From positions 197,239 through 240,883 of the forward strand of contig NW_019774269.1 in assembly GCF_001039355.2 (NCBI RefSeq): a DNA stretch of 43,645 bases. The letters are read 5' to 3'. Below the pieces are notes generated by a model. It was given only the letters and a program-made list of their open reading frames with translations, ran no database searches and had not been told where the DNA came from. A program made the position numbers and the translations under genes. How positions within the stretch are numbered: the stretch's first letter is position 1; each line of letters opens with the position of its first letter. Of this stretch, positions 10,927 to 20,253 are shown piece by piece. The DNA comes from Lingula anatina (Eukaryota; Brachiopoda; Lingulata; Lingulida; Lingulidae).

Positions 10927-11121
10927 GGAGTAAATGACTAGGGTCATTTCACCTGGAATGAAAATCCAGGTCAATTGCCCCTAATCACTGGCCTTGTGTT
11001 GTAACTGTTACACCTTCCCCCCGGGGCTCCTCTGCATCCCTCTGGAGCACCGTGAGATAGTGATTAGGGGCAATTGACCTGGATTTTCATTCCAGGTGAA
11101 ATGACCCTAGTCATTTACTCC

Positions 11122-11150
11122 CTGATGATGGTGACTGACAGTCACAGAAA
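11122..11150 (+). ncRNA. Hammerhead-like core CTGATGA...GAAA (right arm)
   Basis: CTGATGA at 11122-11128 is followed by TG, a 6-bp hairpin GTGACT-GAC-AGTCAC, A, and GAAA at 11147-11150. The order CUGAUGA, stem II, GAAA is the conserved catalytic core of hammerhead ribozymes, which occur at the ends of Penelope-like retroelements. A second hairpin AGGT-AAA-ACCT follows. I could not complete a convincing stem I, and one G is extra beside stem II, so activity is not shown. A degenerate or unusual ribozyme, or coincidence, remain possible. Confidence 0.3.
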
Positions 11151-11273
11151 TATTGGAGGTAAAACCTACATATTTTATAAGCTCTTGATAAAAAGAAAAA
11201 CAATAATTTAAACATCCCAGAAAACATTTAAAAACAGGGGCCTTTTATTGTCAGGCCTACCCAACTACCAGAN

Positions 11274-11580
11274 GCTCTTCTCTCAATTTTCTGGGATGGT
11301 TACATAAAACAATATCTATTTGGGTAGGGTTTGAGGATTTAAAGCAAGTAGGCACAATGATAATATTTCTTAGATCATAAATATCACAGAACTGTTGTAG
11401 AAGTTTACCATTCCAATGCTCATGTTTCATATCACAGTTTAAATCACCAATTATTGCAACATTTTCACAATTTCGTAGGACTAAATCAACAGCTTTCCCA
11501 AGTCTATCTAGAAACGTTTCAGGATTTGTACTAGATGGACTGTGTGTTGAAAGAAAGCACCATTTTCTAGAATCTAGACA
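11274..11580 (-). pseudogene. CR1/L2-like LINE, APE endonuclease C-terminal half
   Basis: The minus-strand translation, uninterrupted from 11580 to 11274, contains RKWCFLSTHSPSS, VAIIGDLNCDM, LLQQFCDIYDLRN, PTCFKSSNPTQIDIVLCN. GDLN (catalytic Asp/Asn) and the TQIDIVL.N motif are signature blocks of the apurinic-type endonuclease of non-LTR retrotransposons. The next expected block, GLSDFH, appears at about 3900, not here. The fragment ends at the N at 11273 on one side and at the L1-like ORF on the other. Confidence 0.85.
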
Positions 11581-12283
11581 TTACGTGAACAAAACTGTAC
11601 AAAATCTAGAACTGCAAGACGGCACTGTTATTTTTGATCAAAGGGAAATACCTAATGAAGCTAAACTATTTTATGAACGTCTGTATTCCTCAAAAAAAGA
11701 ATTTGTAGAAAAAACTGATCTTCGAGTCCTTCTTGACCAATTTAACGTGCCTAAATTAAATGATACCGAAAAAGAACTGTTACAGGGAGAAATCTCCAAG
11801 ATAGAACTTCTTACAGTCCTAAAGAAAATGAAGAATAACAAATCTCCGGGTTCCGATGGTTTTACAACTGAGTTTTACAAATTTTTTTGGTCAGACTTGA
11901 AAGAATTTATGATCAGAATGGTAAATGAAGTATTTCGTAAAGAAAGGTTACCAACTAGCGAGAAACTTGGCATTATTACTTGTATCCCGAAAGGGGACAA
12001 GAATAGAAAATTTTTACAAAATTGGCGACCTATAACATTATTAAATGTATTTTATAAACTAATATCCGGATATAGCTGAACGAATAAAAACTATATTAGA
12101 CAAACTAATTTCCCCTTCTAAATGTTGGTTTTTAGCTGGCCGCTATATAGGAGAAAACACACGGTTGATATATGACCTAATGCACATCACAGAAAAAAAA
12201 GAAATATTCCAGGCTTGCTTGTTTAAATTGATTTTGAAAAGGCTTTCGATTCGGTTGACTGGGATTTTATAATTAATGTACTG
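11581..12283 (+). pseudogene. L1-like LINE ORF2, 5' part of RT (interrupted)
   Basis: The frame from 11585 encodes the region before and into the RT domain: LELQDGTVIFD, EISKIELLTVLKKMKNNKSPG, SDGFTTEFYKFFW, IPKGDK, LQNWRPITLLNVFYKLIS. After a one-base insertion near 12067 it continues as IAERIKTILDKLIS, GENTRLIYDLM. After a second shift near 12225 it gives IDFEKAFDSVDWDFIINVL. KSPGSDG, NWRPI.LLN and DFEKAFDSVDW are diagnostic of L1/Tx1-type RT motifs. The endonuclease is missing (5' truncation at 11580). The reading frame stops at 12283, where the Harbinger-like element is inserted, and resumes in phase at 21148. Confidence 0.9.
12281..12283. other. Target-site duplication CTG (left)
   Basis: CTG encodes the Leu of the L1 RT segment IINVL. 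Its duplicate follows the element at 21145-21147. Confidence 0.85.
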
Positions 12284-12425
12284 GGGCCGTATTTTCAAAA
12301 CTTTGTAACTTACAACAATTTGTAACTATTTACGTGAACTTGTAACTTAGACTTACACGGTATTCTCAAAACTCTTGTAAGTCTCGGACTTACAAACTCT
12401 TGTAACTTTTCACGTAACTTTCCAG
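12284..12425 (+). repeat. Left TIR, two tandem ~70-bp subunits
   Basis: Subunit 1 (12284-12358) and subunit 2 (about 12359-12425) both read TATTYTCAAAACTYTTGTAA, then ...TTACAA...TTGTAACT...ACGT. The same two-subunit order occurs in the reverse complement of the right end. Confidence 0.8.
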
Positions 12426-13311
12426 AAGTGACGTTTGGTCCATGAATAACTCACAACGACGTATTCCACTGCCATGCTTTGCATCGATAAAACGATTATC
12501 TAGACAAAAAGTCTATTGAAATGTATTGAGAATCATTCAGAAAAATGTGCCACGACATCTTCTTTCAAGTTCTCATCATAAAATCCACTCATATTGAATG
12601 TGCATCCTCCGACATGCAAGCTCAGAAATCGGACTTGGCTCCTCTTGTGGGGTTCCCCCAGCTGGGATTCCCCACGTTTGCCGCTGGCAAAAAGCACTGT
12701 AATTCATTAAATTTGCAATGAAAACGTTCGAATATATTCCCTAAAGTAAGTAGTTTATAATAAACACTCACCACACTGTTCAAATTTGACACCTGCGTGG
12801 ATTTCATGCTGTCTTAGTACACCAAAGTTCCAAAGTCATACAAATAAGTTCACTGAATATATGACATTCAATTTGATATGAAAATGTATTTTAAAATTTA
12901 ATATATAAACATTGTTACTAAGTGTGAGTGTGTATAAATGATTTTTCTTTCCTGTGATATCAATTTTTATCATGAGAAGTGAATGTTATTTTCATGTTAA
13001 GCCACAAATAATATTAATAATAGAAATAAAGTCACATGAATAAGTTAATGGCCCATTTTTTTTCCCCAAAAATGACATTTCCTTTAATACAAATGATACA
13101 TTTGATTCATTAATGGGGGTGATGTAAATGTAGAAATATTTCTTTCTTTATACTTTTGTTGCTACCATGAAGAGTGAGTACATTTTTTTTTCATGTCAGA
13201 AAAAAATGCAAGTTACATTGCACTGGTACAAATGAACATGTACCTACAGGTTGGTTAGTGCAATCAATAAAGAAAAATGAAAATTAAGGAAATTTTAAAT
13301 AAATAAAAACC

Positions 13312-13355
<44 letters not shown>

Positions 13356-15264
13356 TTGATCACTCATTACTCAATCACATTTTCAATAATTTCAGGTATT
13401 TTTTATATTTATAATATCTACTAATTTACACTCACTGAAAACCAAATATATTCTTTCCTTCTGAATTTTTCACCAAAAGTTGTCATATGAAATGTAAATA
13501 CTTTGCAAGTGCCCGTGTTCTTGTTTTATTTCACTGCAGCTGAGACTTACAAAATCTTGACAAAGATTTAAGTAGTGTTTGTATATTTATGTGTGTGTGA
13601 CACAGTATACATTAATGACACATGACTCTGTTGCTGTGTACACCCAAAATTATGTCATTTTAGTTGTATTCAATCATTTTTGTCCTTGAAAAGTGCTTGA
13701 ATTTGATCTTACATAGTTTTTAACCTGGATGCATGAAGGCAGTAATTCACAGGTAGGGAGATGACCCTTTTTTGGACATCATTTAATTTCTTTTTTTTTT
13801 AATGTTTCATCACCAGTGTGTAAAAATTATTTAAATGATATCTTTCTTGTTTTTTTTTTCCTTTGGTATGTAAACTTGTGACTGTACATTGTTCTCATTT
13901 GCATTCAGAGAATCCTTGAAAAGTTATTGAATTAAAGTGACTGTCTCAAAATTCTTATAAAATCCTTAAATTTGTCCTTAGTGTTCATATATGAATCTTT
14001 ACTTTGCACACTTTAATCATAGAAAGTTGTACAAACATCCATGATAACTCATGATAAATGAAATATAAAGTGAAAGGTAGTAATTATCCCTAAACCAACT
14101 TGTTCTGTGAGTACTGATTACAAGCGATAGCTGAAATATTTTTCAAAGCATAATTATAAGATTTTTTTTTTGTTTACTCAAATTGAATAATTCAGTTACC
14201 TGAAAATATAATAAAATTCACTGTACAGTACACTGCAATTTTAGTTTTAGCCATAACGATTGTGATAAGAAATGCATATTTTATCTTTATCCAAAAACAA
14301 AACCCAAAATAATTCCTAATAAGCAATATATATGATGGAAAGAGACAATCTTGTTTGTGTGCGCATGTATGTGTGAGTGTGTGCACAGGCATCATAAAAG
14401 AGAAATGTTTCAGCATGCTTTTTTTCAAAATAATAAGCATTTAAACTTAGTTATTATTATTCTTATTGTGATGAAATAAATAAATCATTTTACATTCATT
14501 ATTATTGTAACAAGACTGAAAATTTTTATTTCATGATGAAAATCGAAGGTTAATAATGAATATGTACATGCAGTGATTCCTTTGGTTAAAGATTTAATTA
14601 AGTTGTATTCTGGTTTTATTTTCCCTAGGACTGCAGCAAGTACATGGTACTAAATTAATGCAGGGAATTTATTTTGCAATATGGAATCAATTTACAAAAT
14701 GAAATAGTACCAAGAAAACAGCTACAGTTGTCATTATCAATTTAAAAGTGTAACCTAAGCAAGTGTCATTTTACTCTAAATTGGAATTTTCTTCTGTAAC
14801 TTTTTAATAATTACAGTGTTATGCAAGGTAAGTCATAAGTGGAATACTATCACAAATGCCAATATGTAAAATCTTTTACTAACTCACACATTACTAGTAG
14901 GCCTAAGTCATTTTGGGTATTTAAAATAGTTTTAAGTCATTTGTTTTTTCCATTAATGATGATTACCTCATTATTTGAACTGGATCTCCTTCGTTTAAAT
15001 GGATAAACCGAGCCTTTTAAATTAGTTAAAATACTGCTAAAATATAAAAATCATTCGAAAGTAGATGATAAGTCATTATAATCATCCCTGAATGCTGCCA
15101 ATACATTATTATTTACAAAACCTACAAAATAAAGTTAATGAAACTTATACATAGTTTTAAATGCAGTCATCAGCTATTCCTTTGGCAGCCTCTCGATACT
15201 TTTTGATACATAGTGTGCAGTATATCATTTTAAAGCATTTGAAATGTATTTTTTTGTGATGTAG
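12426..15264. other. Interior of the Harbinger-like element, no gene seen
   Basis: AT-rich sequence without credible coding frames; the longest are 61 and 82 codons and low-complexity. It contains a (TAA)n microsatellite at 13312-13354. A minus-strand segment near 12620-12720 (frame with ANVGNPSWGNPTRGAKSDF) is less AT-rich than the rest and could be an exon remnant, but no family was recognised. Confidence 0.5.
13312..13354. repeat. (TAA)n microsatellite
   Basis: About 14 uninterrupted TAA units. Confidence 0.95.
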
Positions 15265-15283
15265 AATTTTAAAATTAAACAAG

Positions 15284-15292
15284 ACTTACCTG
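15284..15292 (-). promoter_or_regulatory. Perfect 5' splice-site consensus at DIRS 3' end
   Basis: The sense strand of the element reads ACTTACAGGTAAGTCTTG, which contains CAG|GTAAGT, the strongest spliceosomal donor consensus. The complementary ICR copy places the same donor on the plus strand at 15491-15499. No partner acceptor was identified. Spliceosomal introns have been reported in some DIRS elements. Confidence 0.4.
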
Positions 15293-15312
15293 TAAGTTGA
15301 AGTTTGATTATA

Positions 15313-15377
15313 ATTCTATTCACTCATCAGCAGCATAGAGATCAATCGAGATTGCGCATGCGCTCTGGGAACGTCAT
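15313..15377 (+). repeat. DIRS right (3') inverted terminal repeat
   Basis: Inverted copy of the left ITR, with the variant middle AGCAGCATAGAGATCAAT. Outside it the element continues for 48 bp (15265-15312), a terminal extension lacking on the left, as in DIRS1 where the right end is longer. Confidence 0.9.
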
Positions 15378-15435
15378 TATTTAAAGCAGGAAAAACCATG
15401 TGAAAAGATGTTGTCAGGGTGGGATCTGAGGTGGG

Positions 15436-15556
15436 CGATTGATCTCTATGCTGCTGATGAGTGAATAGAATTATAATCAAACTTCAACTTACAGGTAAGT
15501 CTTGTTTAATTTTAAAATTCTATTCACTCATCCAGCATTATCGATCAACCGAGATT
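15436..15556 (+). repeat. DIRS internal complementary region (ICR)
   Basis: 15436-15519 is the exact complement of the element's right end (84 of 84 bases with 15265-15348). 15517-15556 equals the complement of the left end for 40 bases. The two parts overlap at the AAT/ATT core (15517-15519). The ICR is therefore a fused copy of both ends, the template proposed to complete the termini and circularise the genome in the DIRS1 model. Confidence 0.92.
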
Positions 15557-15754
15557 TCAAAGCTCACATGGTTTGACTTCAACAATAGTAACAACAAAAA
15601 ACAACCAAACAGATTCAACTTTTGTTTATTACAAAATCTGAATAAAACTTTTAACTGGTATCAAAATGTAATAAGCAACATATTTTATTCTAACCAGAAC
15701 TTTAACTAGTTTAACTACATCAACCTGAACTTCAAAATACCTAAACTACTTCAA

Positions 15755-15764
15755 CTTTTTTTTT

Positions 15765-15821
<57 letters not shown>

Positions 15822-15822
15822 T
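15755..15822. repeat. T-run and (ATT)n microsatellite in DIRS 3' region
   Basis: About 21 T followed by about 14 ATT units, directly downstream of the recombinase stop. It separates the ORFs from the ICR. Confidence 0.95.
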
Positions 15823-17038
15823 TTATTTCACTCTGTCCAAAATTTTGCAACCATAGTTTGGTTCATCAACAGGTTTATCATAAAATCGGCTGAATGTGCA
15901 TTGTCTGCTCCACCCTGCAGTTTTCATAATCTGTTCTAGTGGTACATTCATCGATTTCGCTGCTGAAGTTGATGCAGCCCGTGTACTGTGTGCCTTAAAC
16001 ATGTCTGTGTCTATACCAGCTTTACTGAGCACACTTCTTATCCAACGACTTAAGGTAGCAGTGCTTATGTTCTTGTGAGGCTTGACATAACTCACAAATA
16101 ATCTATTACTGTTCCTAATATTAGAAGTCCTAACAAGATATTCCTCTAATAACGTCACGACACAAACATTTTTGTCCACAGGATATGCTGGTATAAGCAG
16201 GTCTGCCATATGCTTGCCTGGTTTTGACTGTTTAACTAAATCTCTAATATGAAACTTGTAGTGTGTATCTAGTTTTTCCATGTGATCAATGTCCATTAAT
16301 GTGATAGATTGGCATCTGTTACCAGTCACCAGAACACACAACATGGCCAGTTTTTCTGTCAACTGTTTTAATGTGAGTTCTGATGGTGTTTTAAGAGATT
16401 TAAGGTAATCAAGAACCACTCTGACATCCCAAGTTTTTGTGTATCTCGGCAAACTTGGTCTGGATTGAAATACAGATCTTAAAAACCTTTTTATGAGTGG
16501 ATGAGTTCCAAGAGGTTCTGTCCAATTTTGAACTCTGACAATAGTTGACAGTGCTGACCGGGCAGTGTTCAATGCTGAGTAACCTATACCTGAATCATAA
16601 AGCAATACTAAGAAATCTAGAACATCACTGATCATGGGATCTAATTTATCAAGGTTACGTTGTGTGCAAAATTGTTCCCACTTGTTCAAATATATTTTGT
16701 ATTGAACTTTAGTGCCAGATCTCCAAGCATTCAATATAATTTCCTGGGCTCGTACTGATACACTTTGTTTTTGTAATCTTTCCCTGACAAGCGAAAGGCC
16801 ATCATCTGAAGTTTTGGCCACAGTGGGTGTATCCTGAGAGGATCCGACGGTAGCCTTAATAAGTCTTTCCTCTTGGGTAGAAGGATTGGTTGTTCTACCA
16901 GCATTCGACAAATGTGGGGCCACCAAGGTTGAGTGTTCCAGACTGGTGCTATCACTATTGCCTCCCCCTCGTCTTCTCTCAACTTTCTCAATACTGCACT
17001 CATTAAACTGAAAGGAGGAAAAATCCACATAAAATTAT
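15823..17038 (-). CDS. DIRS tyrosine recombinase
   Basis: The frame opens after a TAA at about 17041-17039. The codon at 17028 is GTG, and no ATG occurs before the conserved domain, so the frame (again -1 relative to the RT frame) is not started conventionally. The conserved part begins GLSLVRERLQKQSVSV, with an N-terminal SAM-like core-binding region (AWRSGTKVQYKIYLNKW, FC). The catalytic half carries VTGNRCQSI (first Arg), HSTRAASTSAA (His-x-x-Arg), AGWSRQCTF and RFYDKP with the Tyr nucleophile. All catalytic residues are present and there are no internal stops. The enzyme would integrate the circular DNA by recombination at AAT. It stops at 15823, just before the AAT microsatellite. Confidence 0.92.
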
Positions 17039-17393
17039 CATTCCAACTAACCGAGAAAGCATTTATTGCTACTGCCCCCGGATCAGCTCTCCATGAAACA
17101 TACGTATCTAACTGAAAATTAAGTCTAGAGGCAAACATGTCAATCTTAGGTTTCCCCCACAACATTGTTAACCTCTGAAAAACACAACTATCTAGCATCC
17201 ATTCAGTTCGATCATCAAATTTCCTACTTGCTCGATCAGCATCAACATTTATAATTCCAGGTATATGTGTAACAGATAACCAAATGTTTTTCTCCTTACA
17301 CCATTCCCAGATAAGTTTTGCTAGATTATTGCAGCAAAGAGAATGGGTACCCCCCATATTCTTTACATAAGCAACGGCTGTGACATTGTCCAT
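16731..17393 (-). pseudogene. DIRS RNase H C-terminal half plus methylase-like domain
   Basis: Same frame as the RT, directly after the premature TAA. It begins MDNVTAVAYVKNMGG, with the RNase H third Asp, then HIPGIINVDADRASR with the last acidic residue. The remainder, KIDMFASRLNFQLDTYVSW, DPGAVAINAFSVSW and FMWIFPPFSL, matches the region C-terminal to RNase H in DIRS elements that is often called a Dam-like methylase domain (FPPF resembling DPPY/NPPF). Ends at 16731, overlapping the recombinase frame by about 300 bases. It is out of reach of ribosomes in this copy unless the stop is read through. Confidence 0.85.
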
Positions 17394-18803
17394 TTAAAGA
17401 AGCACATGGGAGTTTGTAATGTTCTGACAGAGGGCCTGTATCCCCAAATATGCAGCTTTGAGTTCAAGGAAATTTATGTGTTCAAAACAATCTGTGCCTG
17501 CCCATTTTCCCCCTGTAGGTTCAAAACCATCACATTTTGCCCCCCAACCTTGCATGGAAGCATCAGTTTGTAAGGTGAACATTGAATTTCCATGAGAAAT
17601 GGGGTTTTTGTCCTTGTGCGCATTATCGATCCACCAGTGGAGATCATGTTTGGCTTTGAGTGAAATTGTCATTTTCTTTTCAAAATTGCCTTTACTTTTC
17701 TGGAGTGCAAAGATTTTATCAATTTCCAACTGTCGATAGTATAGCTGTGCAAACTGCACTCCAGGAGAGCAAGAAACTAGAATGCCAACTACTTTGGCCA
17801 CAGTTCTAATGTTAGTCTGTTTGAGTGATAACAATCTGTTTGCCCAAAGTTCAATTTTTTGTTTTTTATCCTCATTTATGCTGACTGTCATGTCAGCTGA
17901 GTTCAATATAAACCCCAAATGGTCAAGAACTTTTGTTGGTGTTATGACTGATTTTTTGATATTGATGAAAAAACCCAATTTTGTAAGTAAATTCAAAGTT
18001 TCTTGTACATTCTGTAAACAATGTTCAAAAGTGTCCCCTGTGAGGAAAAAATCATCCAAATAATTGCTAGAAACAAAACCCTTAGATCTCAGTTCTGCAA
18101 GCACAGGTTTCAATAATTTTGTAAACAGAAAAGGAGCAGATGACAATCCATTAGCTAGGCACTGAAACTGATACAAGGTGTTTTCAAATTCAAACTTCAT
18201 GTATTTTTGTGCATCTTTACTGACAGGCACTGTATAGTATGCATCTGATAGATCTATAGAAGCCATGTAACAGTTAGGAGTCATAAGTTGTGTGCAAGTA
18301 TGAATACTGTCCATTTTGAAATGCCTGTACCTGACGTGTTTGTTCAGAGTTTTCAAATTTAGAATTACCCGGTGACTCCCATCTTTTTTGGGCCTAAGAA
18401 AGATGGGTGAAATATACTGACCCATTTCTGGTTTACTAATAGAAATTACACCTTTCTCTAATAGTTTTCCCAGTTCAATCCTTATCTGAGCAGATTCAGA
18501 TTCAGAGAAAAAACAGGGTGTTACAGTATTTTGTGAAGGGATTTTTTCGAAATCAATGTCACAGCCAGACACTATGTTCAGAATGTTAGAATCAGATGTA
18601 ATATTTCTCCATTCTTGTAGAAATTTTTTAATATTGCCAGCCTGAAAAGGCTTCAAGCTCACCTGATCTAGTACCACTGATGTTTTTGCTGTTTCTGTGG
18701 GTACTGGGGCTTTGGTTTGTACCTTTGTACCTGCTGCTTTCCCCGGTTGCTCTGATACCCTGCCTTCTTGTGTGGAGACAGGTAGCTTGGCCCTAAAAAA
18801 GGG
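17394..18803 (-). CDS. DIRS reverse transcriptase and RNase H N-terminal half
   Basis: Open from 18803 to the TAA at 17396-17394 in the -1 frame relative to gag; there is no ATG at its start (the codon at 18677 is GTG). RT motifs appear in order: PIFLRPKKDGSHRVILNLK, ASIDLSDAYYTVPV (first catalytic Asp), YQFQCLANGLSSAPFLFTK, YLDDFFL (catalytic Asp pair), LGFFINIKKS and LGFILN. An RNase H domain starts with LQTDASMQGWGA and NFLELKAA, giving its first Asp and Glu. It would be made as a Gag-RT fusion by frameshifting. The TAA lies directly before MDNVTAV, the third RNase H block, so it is a single nonsense change (one base from AAA or another sense codon), not a domain boundary. Confidence 0.9.
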   Translation of the reverse strand, partial: PFFRAKLPVSTQEGRVSEQPGKAAGTKVQTKAPVPTETAKTSVVLDQVSLKPFQAGNIKKFLQEWRNITSDSNILNIVSGCDIDFEKIPSQNTVTPCFFSESESAQIRIELGKLLEKGVISISKPEMGQYISPIFLRPKKDGSHRVILNLKTLNKHVRYRHFKMDSIHTCTQLMTPNCYMASIDLSDAYYTVPVSKDAQKYMKFEFENTLYQFQCLANGLSSAPFLFTKLLKPVLAELRSKGFVSSNYLDDFFLTGDTFEHCLQNVQETLNLLTKLGFFINIKKSVITPTKVLDHLGFILNSADMTVSINEDKKQKIELWANRLLSLKQTNIRTVAKVVGILVSCSPGVQFAQLYYRQLEIDKIFALQKSKGNFEKKMTISLKAKHDLHWWIDNAHKDKNPISHGNSMFTLQTDASMQGWGAKCDGFEPTGGKWAGTDCFEHINFLELKAAYLGIQALCQNITNSHVLL

Positions 18804-20055
18804 TTACCAGTTCCATGTTTGAGCTTGTAGCGAGGGGCAGCCTGTGAATGTAGTCTCTTATAGTTAGGATAATGTCCTTTTCCTAAAATACTGGTGCTTG
18901 GTTTTACCACACTGTTGGTTACTTTGTTAATGTCTTTTAACTCTGTAACTCTTTGAGACAAGTTTGAACCAAAAAGTTGACCCTCAACTGGTGCACTGTC
19001 CCCACACAGAGCCTGTGCGAGTGCAGGATCAATGGTAGGACGAAAAAGAACTCTCCGCCTGAGATCAATTTCATGGGAGGTGTCTCCCAGAATAGCTAAT
19101 GCCTCTGAAAGTAGATCTTTAGTTTCCTCAATAGACGGAGGGTCAGCTTCACCTTCCTCAGCTTTAATAAATTTATCCATGGATTTTGCTAAAATAGTAA
19201 TACCTTTAAGAAGGGATTTCTGGAAATTCTGTAGGATCACATCCCCCGTCCTAGTTTCCCTGTCCGCTTTGTTGAACACACCTTGATTAACAAGTACCAC
19301 ATCTAGGCGCGGGCAGTTTATTGGTGGCAAAAACAGAACGTTTTTCATAGTGATTTCTTTCTCAGTTTTGTCAATCCCATTCATCAAATAACCGGAAATT
19401 TTCTCTGCTAGAGCGCTGTCTATTTTACCAGACATGACGTTCTTTTTTACAACAAACCTGTCGCAGGTTTTAAGTTTCGTTTCGGCGTTGCTCTGTGACT
19501 GGGCGCCGCCATTTTGGTTGCGTAAAACGTCCCCAATTCCGGTTTTGACTGCGCCGGCTACGTGAGGTCTGTCACACAATTCTATACCCTGAGTATCAGG
19601 CTTGTGTTTTTTCCTATGGGGTTCTAGATCTGGCAGATCTTCCTGTAATTCCCCATCAGACAATACTTGTAACTCACTGTCATTTCTGCCCCCATCGGAG
19701 TCAGAGTCATTATCTTGTAAATGGTAACATCTTGCCTCATCATACGCGGCCTTCATCTCGGCTACAACAGGCGTCAGTTTTGCCATTGCTGCATTGATAT
19801 TTTTTAACTGATCTTTAATCTCTGTCAGTTCAGATTTAGATTTGCTCTTAGCAGCCGAGCTGTTTGACCTTTCGGCCTTCCTTTTGTCCGAACTCGCCTT
19901 CTTGTGAGAGAAGTCTATTATAGGACTCTCAGTGGCACTTCGTTCATCGAGTTCGATAGAATTTCACCCACCAAGTCGCCTTTCGCGACTACAACAGGTG
20001 GATTTAGCGTGCTGTCTGAAGTTGCACGTGTAGCCATATTGGCCGTTTCAGCCAT
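18668..20055 (-). CDS. gag: DIRS Gag-like protein, frameshifted near the N-terminus
   Basis: Starts at ATG 20055 (MAETANMATRATSDS), the first ATG with a plausible frame after the 5' ITR; an upstream in-frame ATG at 20130 is less likely. The first frame runs to a stop at 19918. The following frame (IELDERSATESPIIDFSHKK) is shifted and continues to 18668, so one indel lies between about 19968 and 19920. The long part (from 19786, 372 residues) has an acidic N-terminal region, a central block with LFLPPINCPRLD and RRVLFRPTIDPALA, and a basic, Gln/Lys-rich C-terminus (QVQRYKPKPQYPQ) suited to nucleic-acid binding. No CCHC knuckle is present, as usual for DIRS Gag. The RT frame begins inside its 3' end. 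Confidence 0.85.
18794..18800 (-). promoter_or_regulatory. Putative -1 ribosomal frameshift site T TTT TTA
   Basis: In the gag frame the codons are CCT TTT TTA GGG (NPFLG), so the heptamer T TTT TTA is aligned as X XXY YYZ. The -1 frame has TAA at 18806-18804 and is then open from 18803 through the whole RT domain, so the RT frame opens three bases before the heptamer. A hairpin (CCTGTC with GGCAGG, 12-nt loop, possibly extended by TA/TA around a bulged G) starts about 10 nt downstream. The same heptamer serves lentiviral gag-pol frameshifting. Confidence 0.65.
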
Positions 20056-20253
20056 GGCCCAGATAAAAATATTTGTGTCACGCAGTATAAGAGCGTTCAG
20101 TTGACACTTGAGGTGCGCCTGCCGAGGCACAGTACCACCCCAGTTAGAATGTAAATACGGTATAAATGTCTTCCTGACAAAAAAAATAATAAACCGTCAA
20201 AAACTTAGAGCGTCTCTTCCCACGTGTATGACGTCCTCAAAGATGACCACGCA

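Larger units (their letters stand above)
10776..11272. repeat. Near-perfect palindrome, two 214-bp arms, 69-nt loop
   Basis: Bases 10776-10989 are the reverse complement of 11059-11272 with one difference noticed (TGTGTAGG versus its partner CCTACATA). The loop 10990-11058 is GC-rich (CCTTCCCCCCGGGGCTCC). The right arm stops exactly at the N at 11273. The left arm merges into the end of element B. A recent inverted duplication, a foldback element, or a contig-end hairpin artefact would all produce this picture. Confidence 0.9.

Noticed and set aside
13312-13354. CRISPR-like or regular spaced repeats among the short arrays in the window
   Set aside because: All short arrays are microsatellites or minisatellites without unique spacers; the DNA is animal.
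15333-15470. Hammerhead-type CTGATGAG in the DIRS terminal repeat
   Set aside because: No GAAA follows at a suitable distance and no stem II forms; coincidence.
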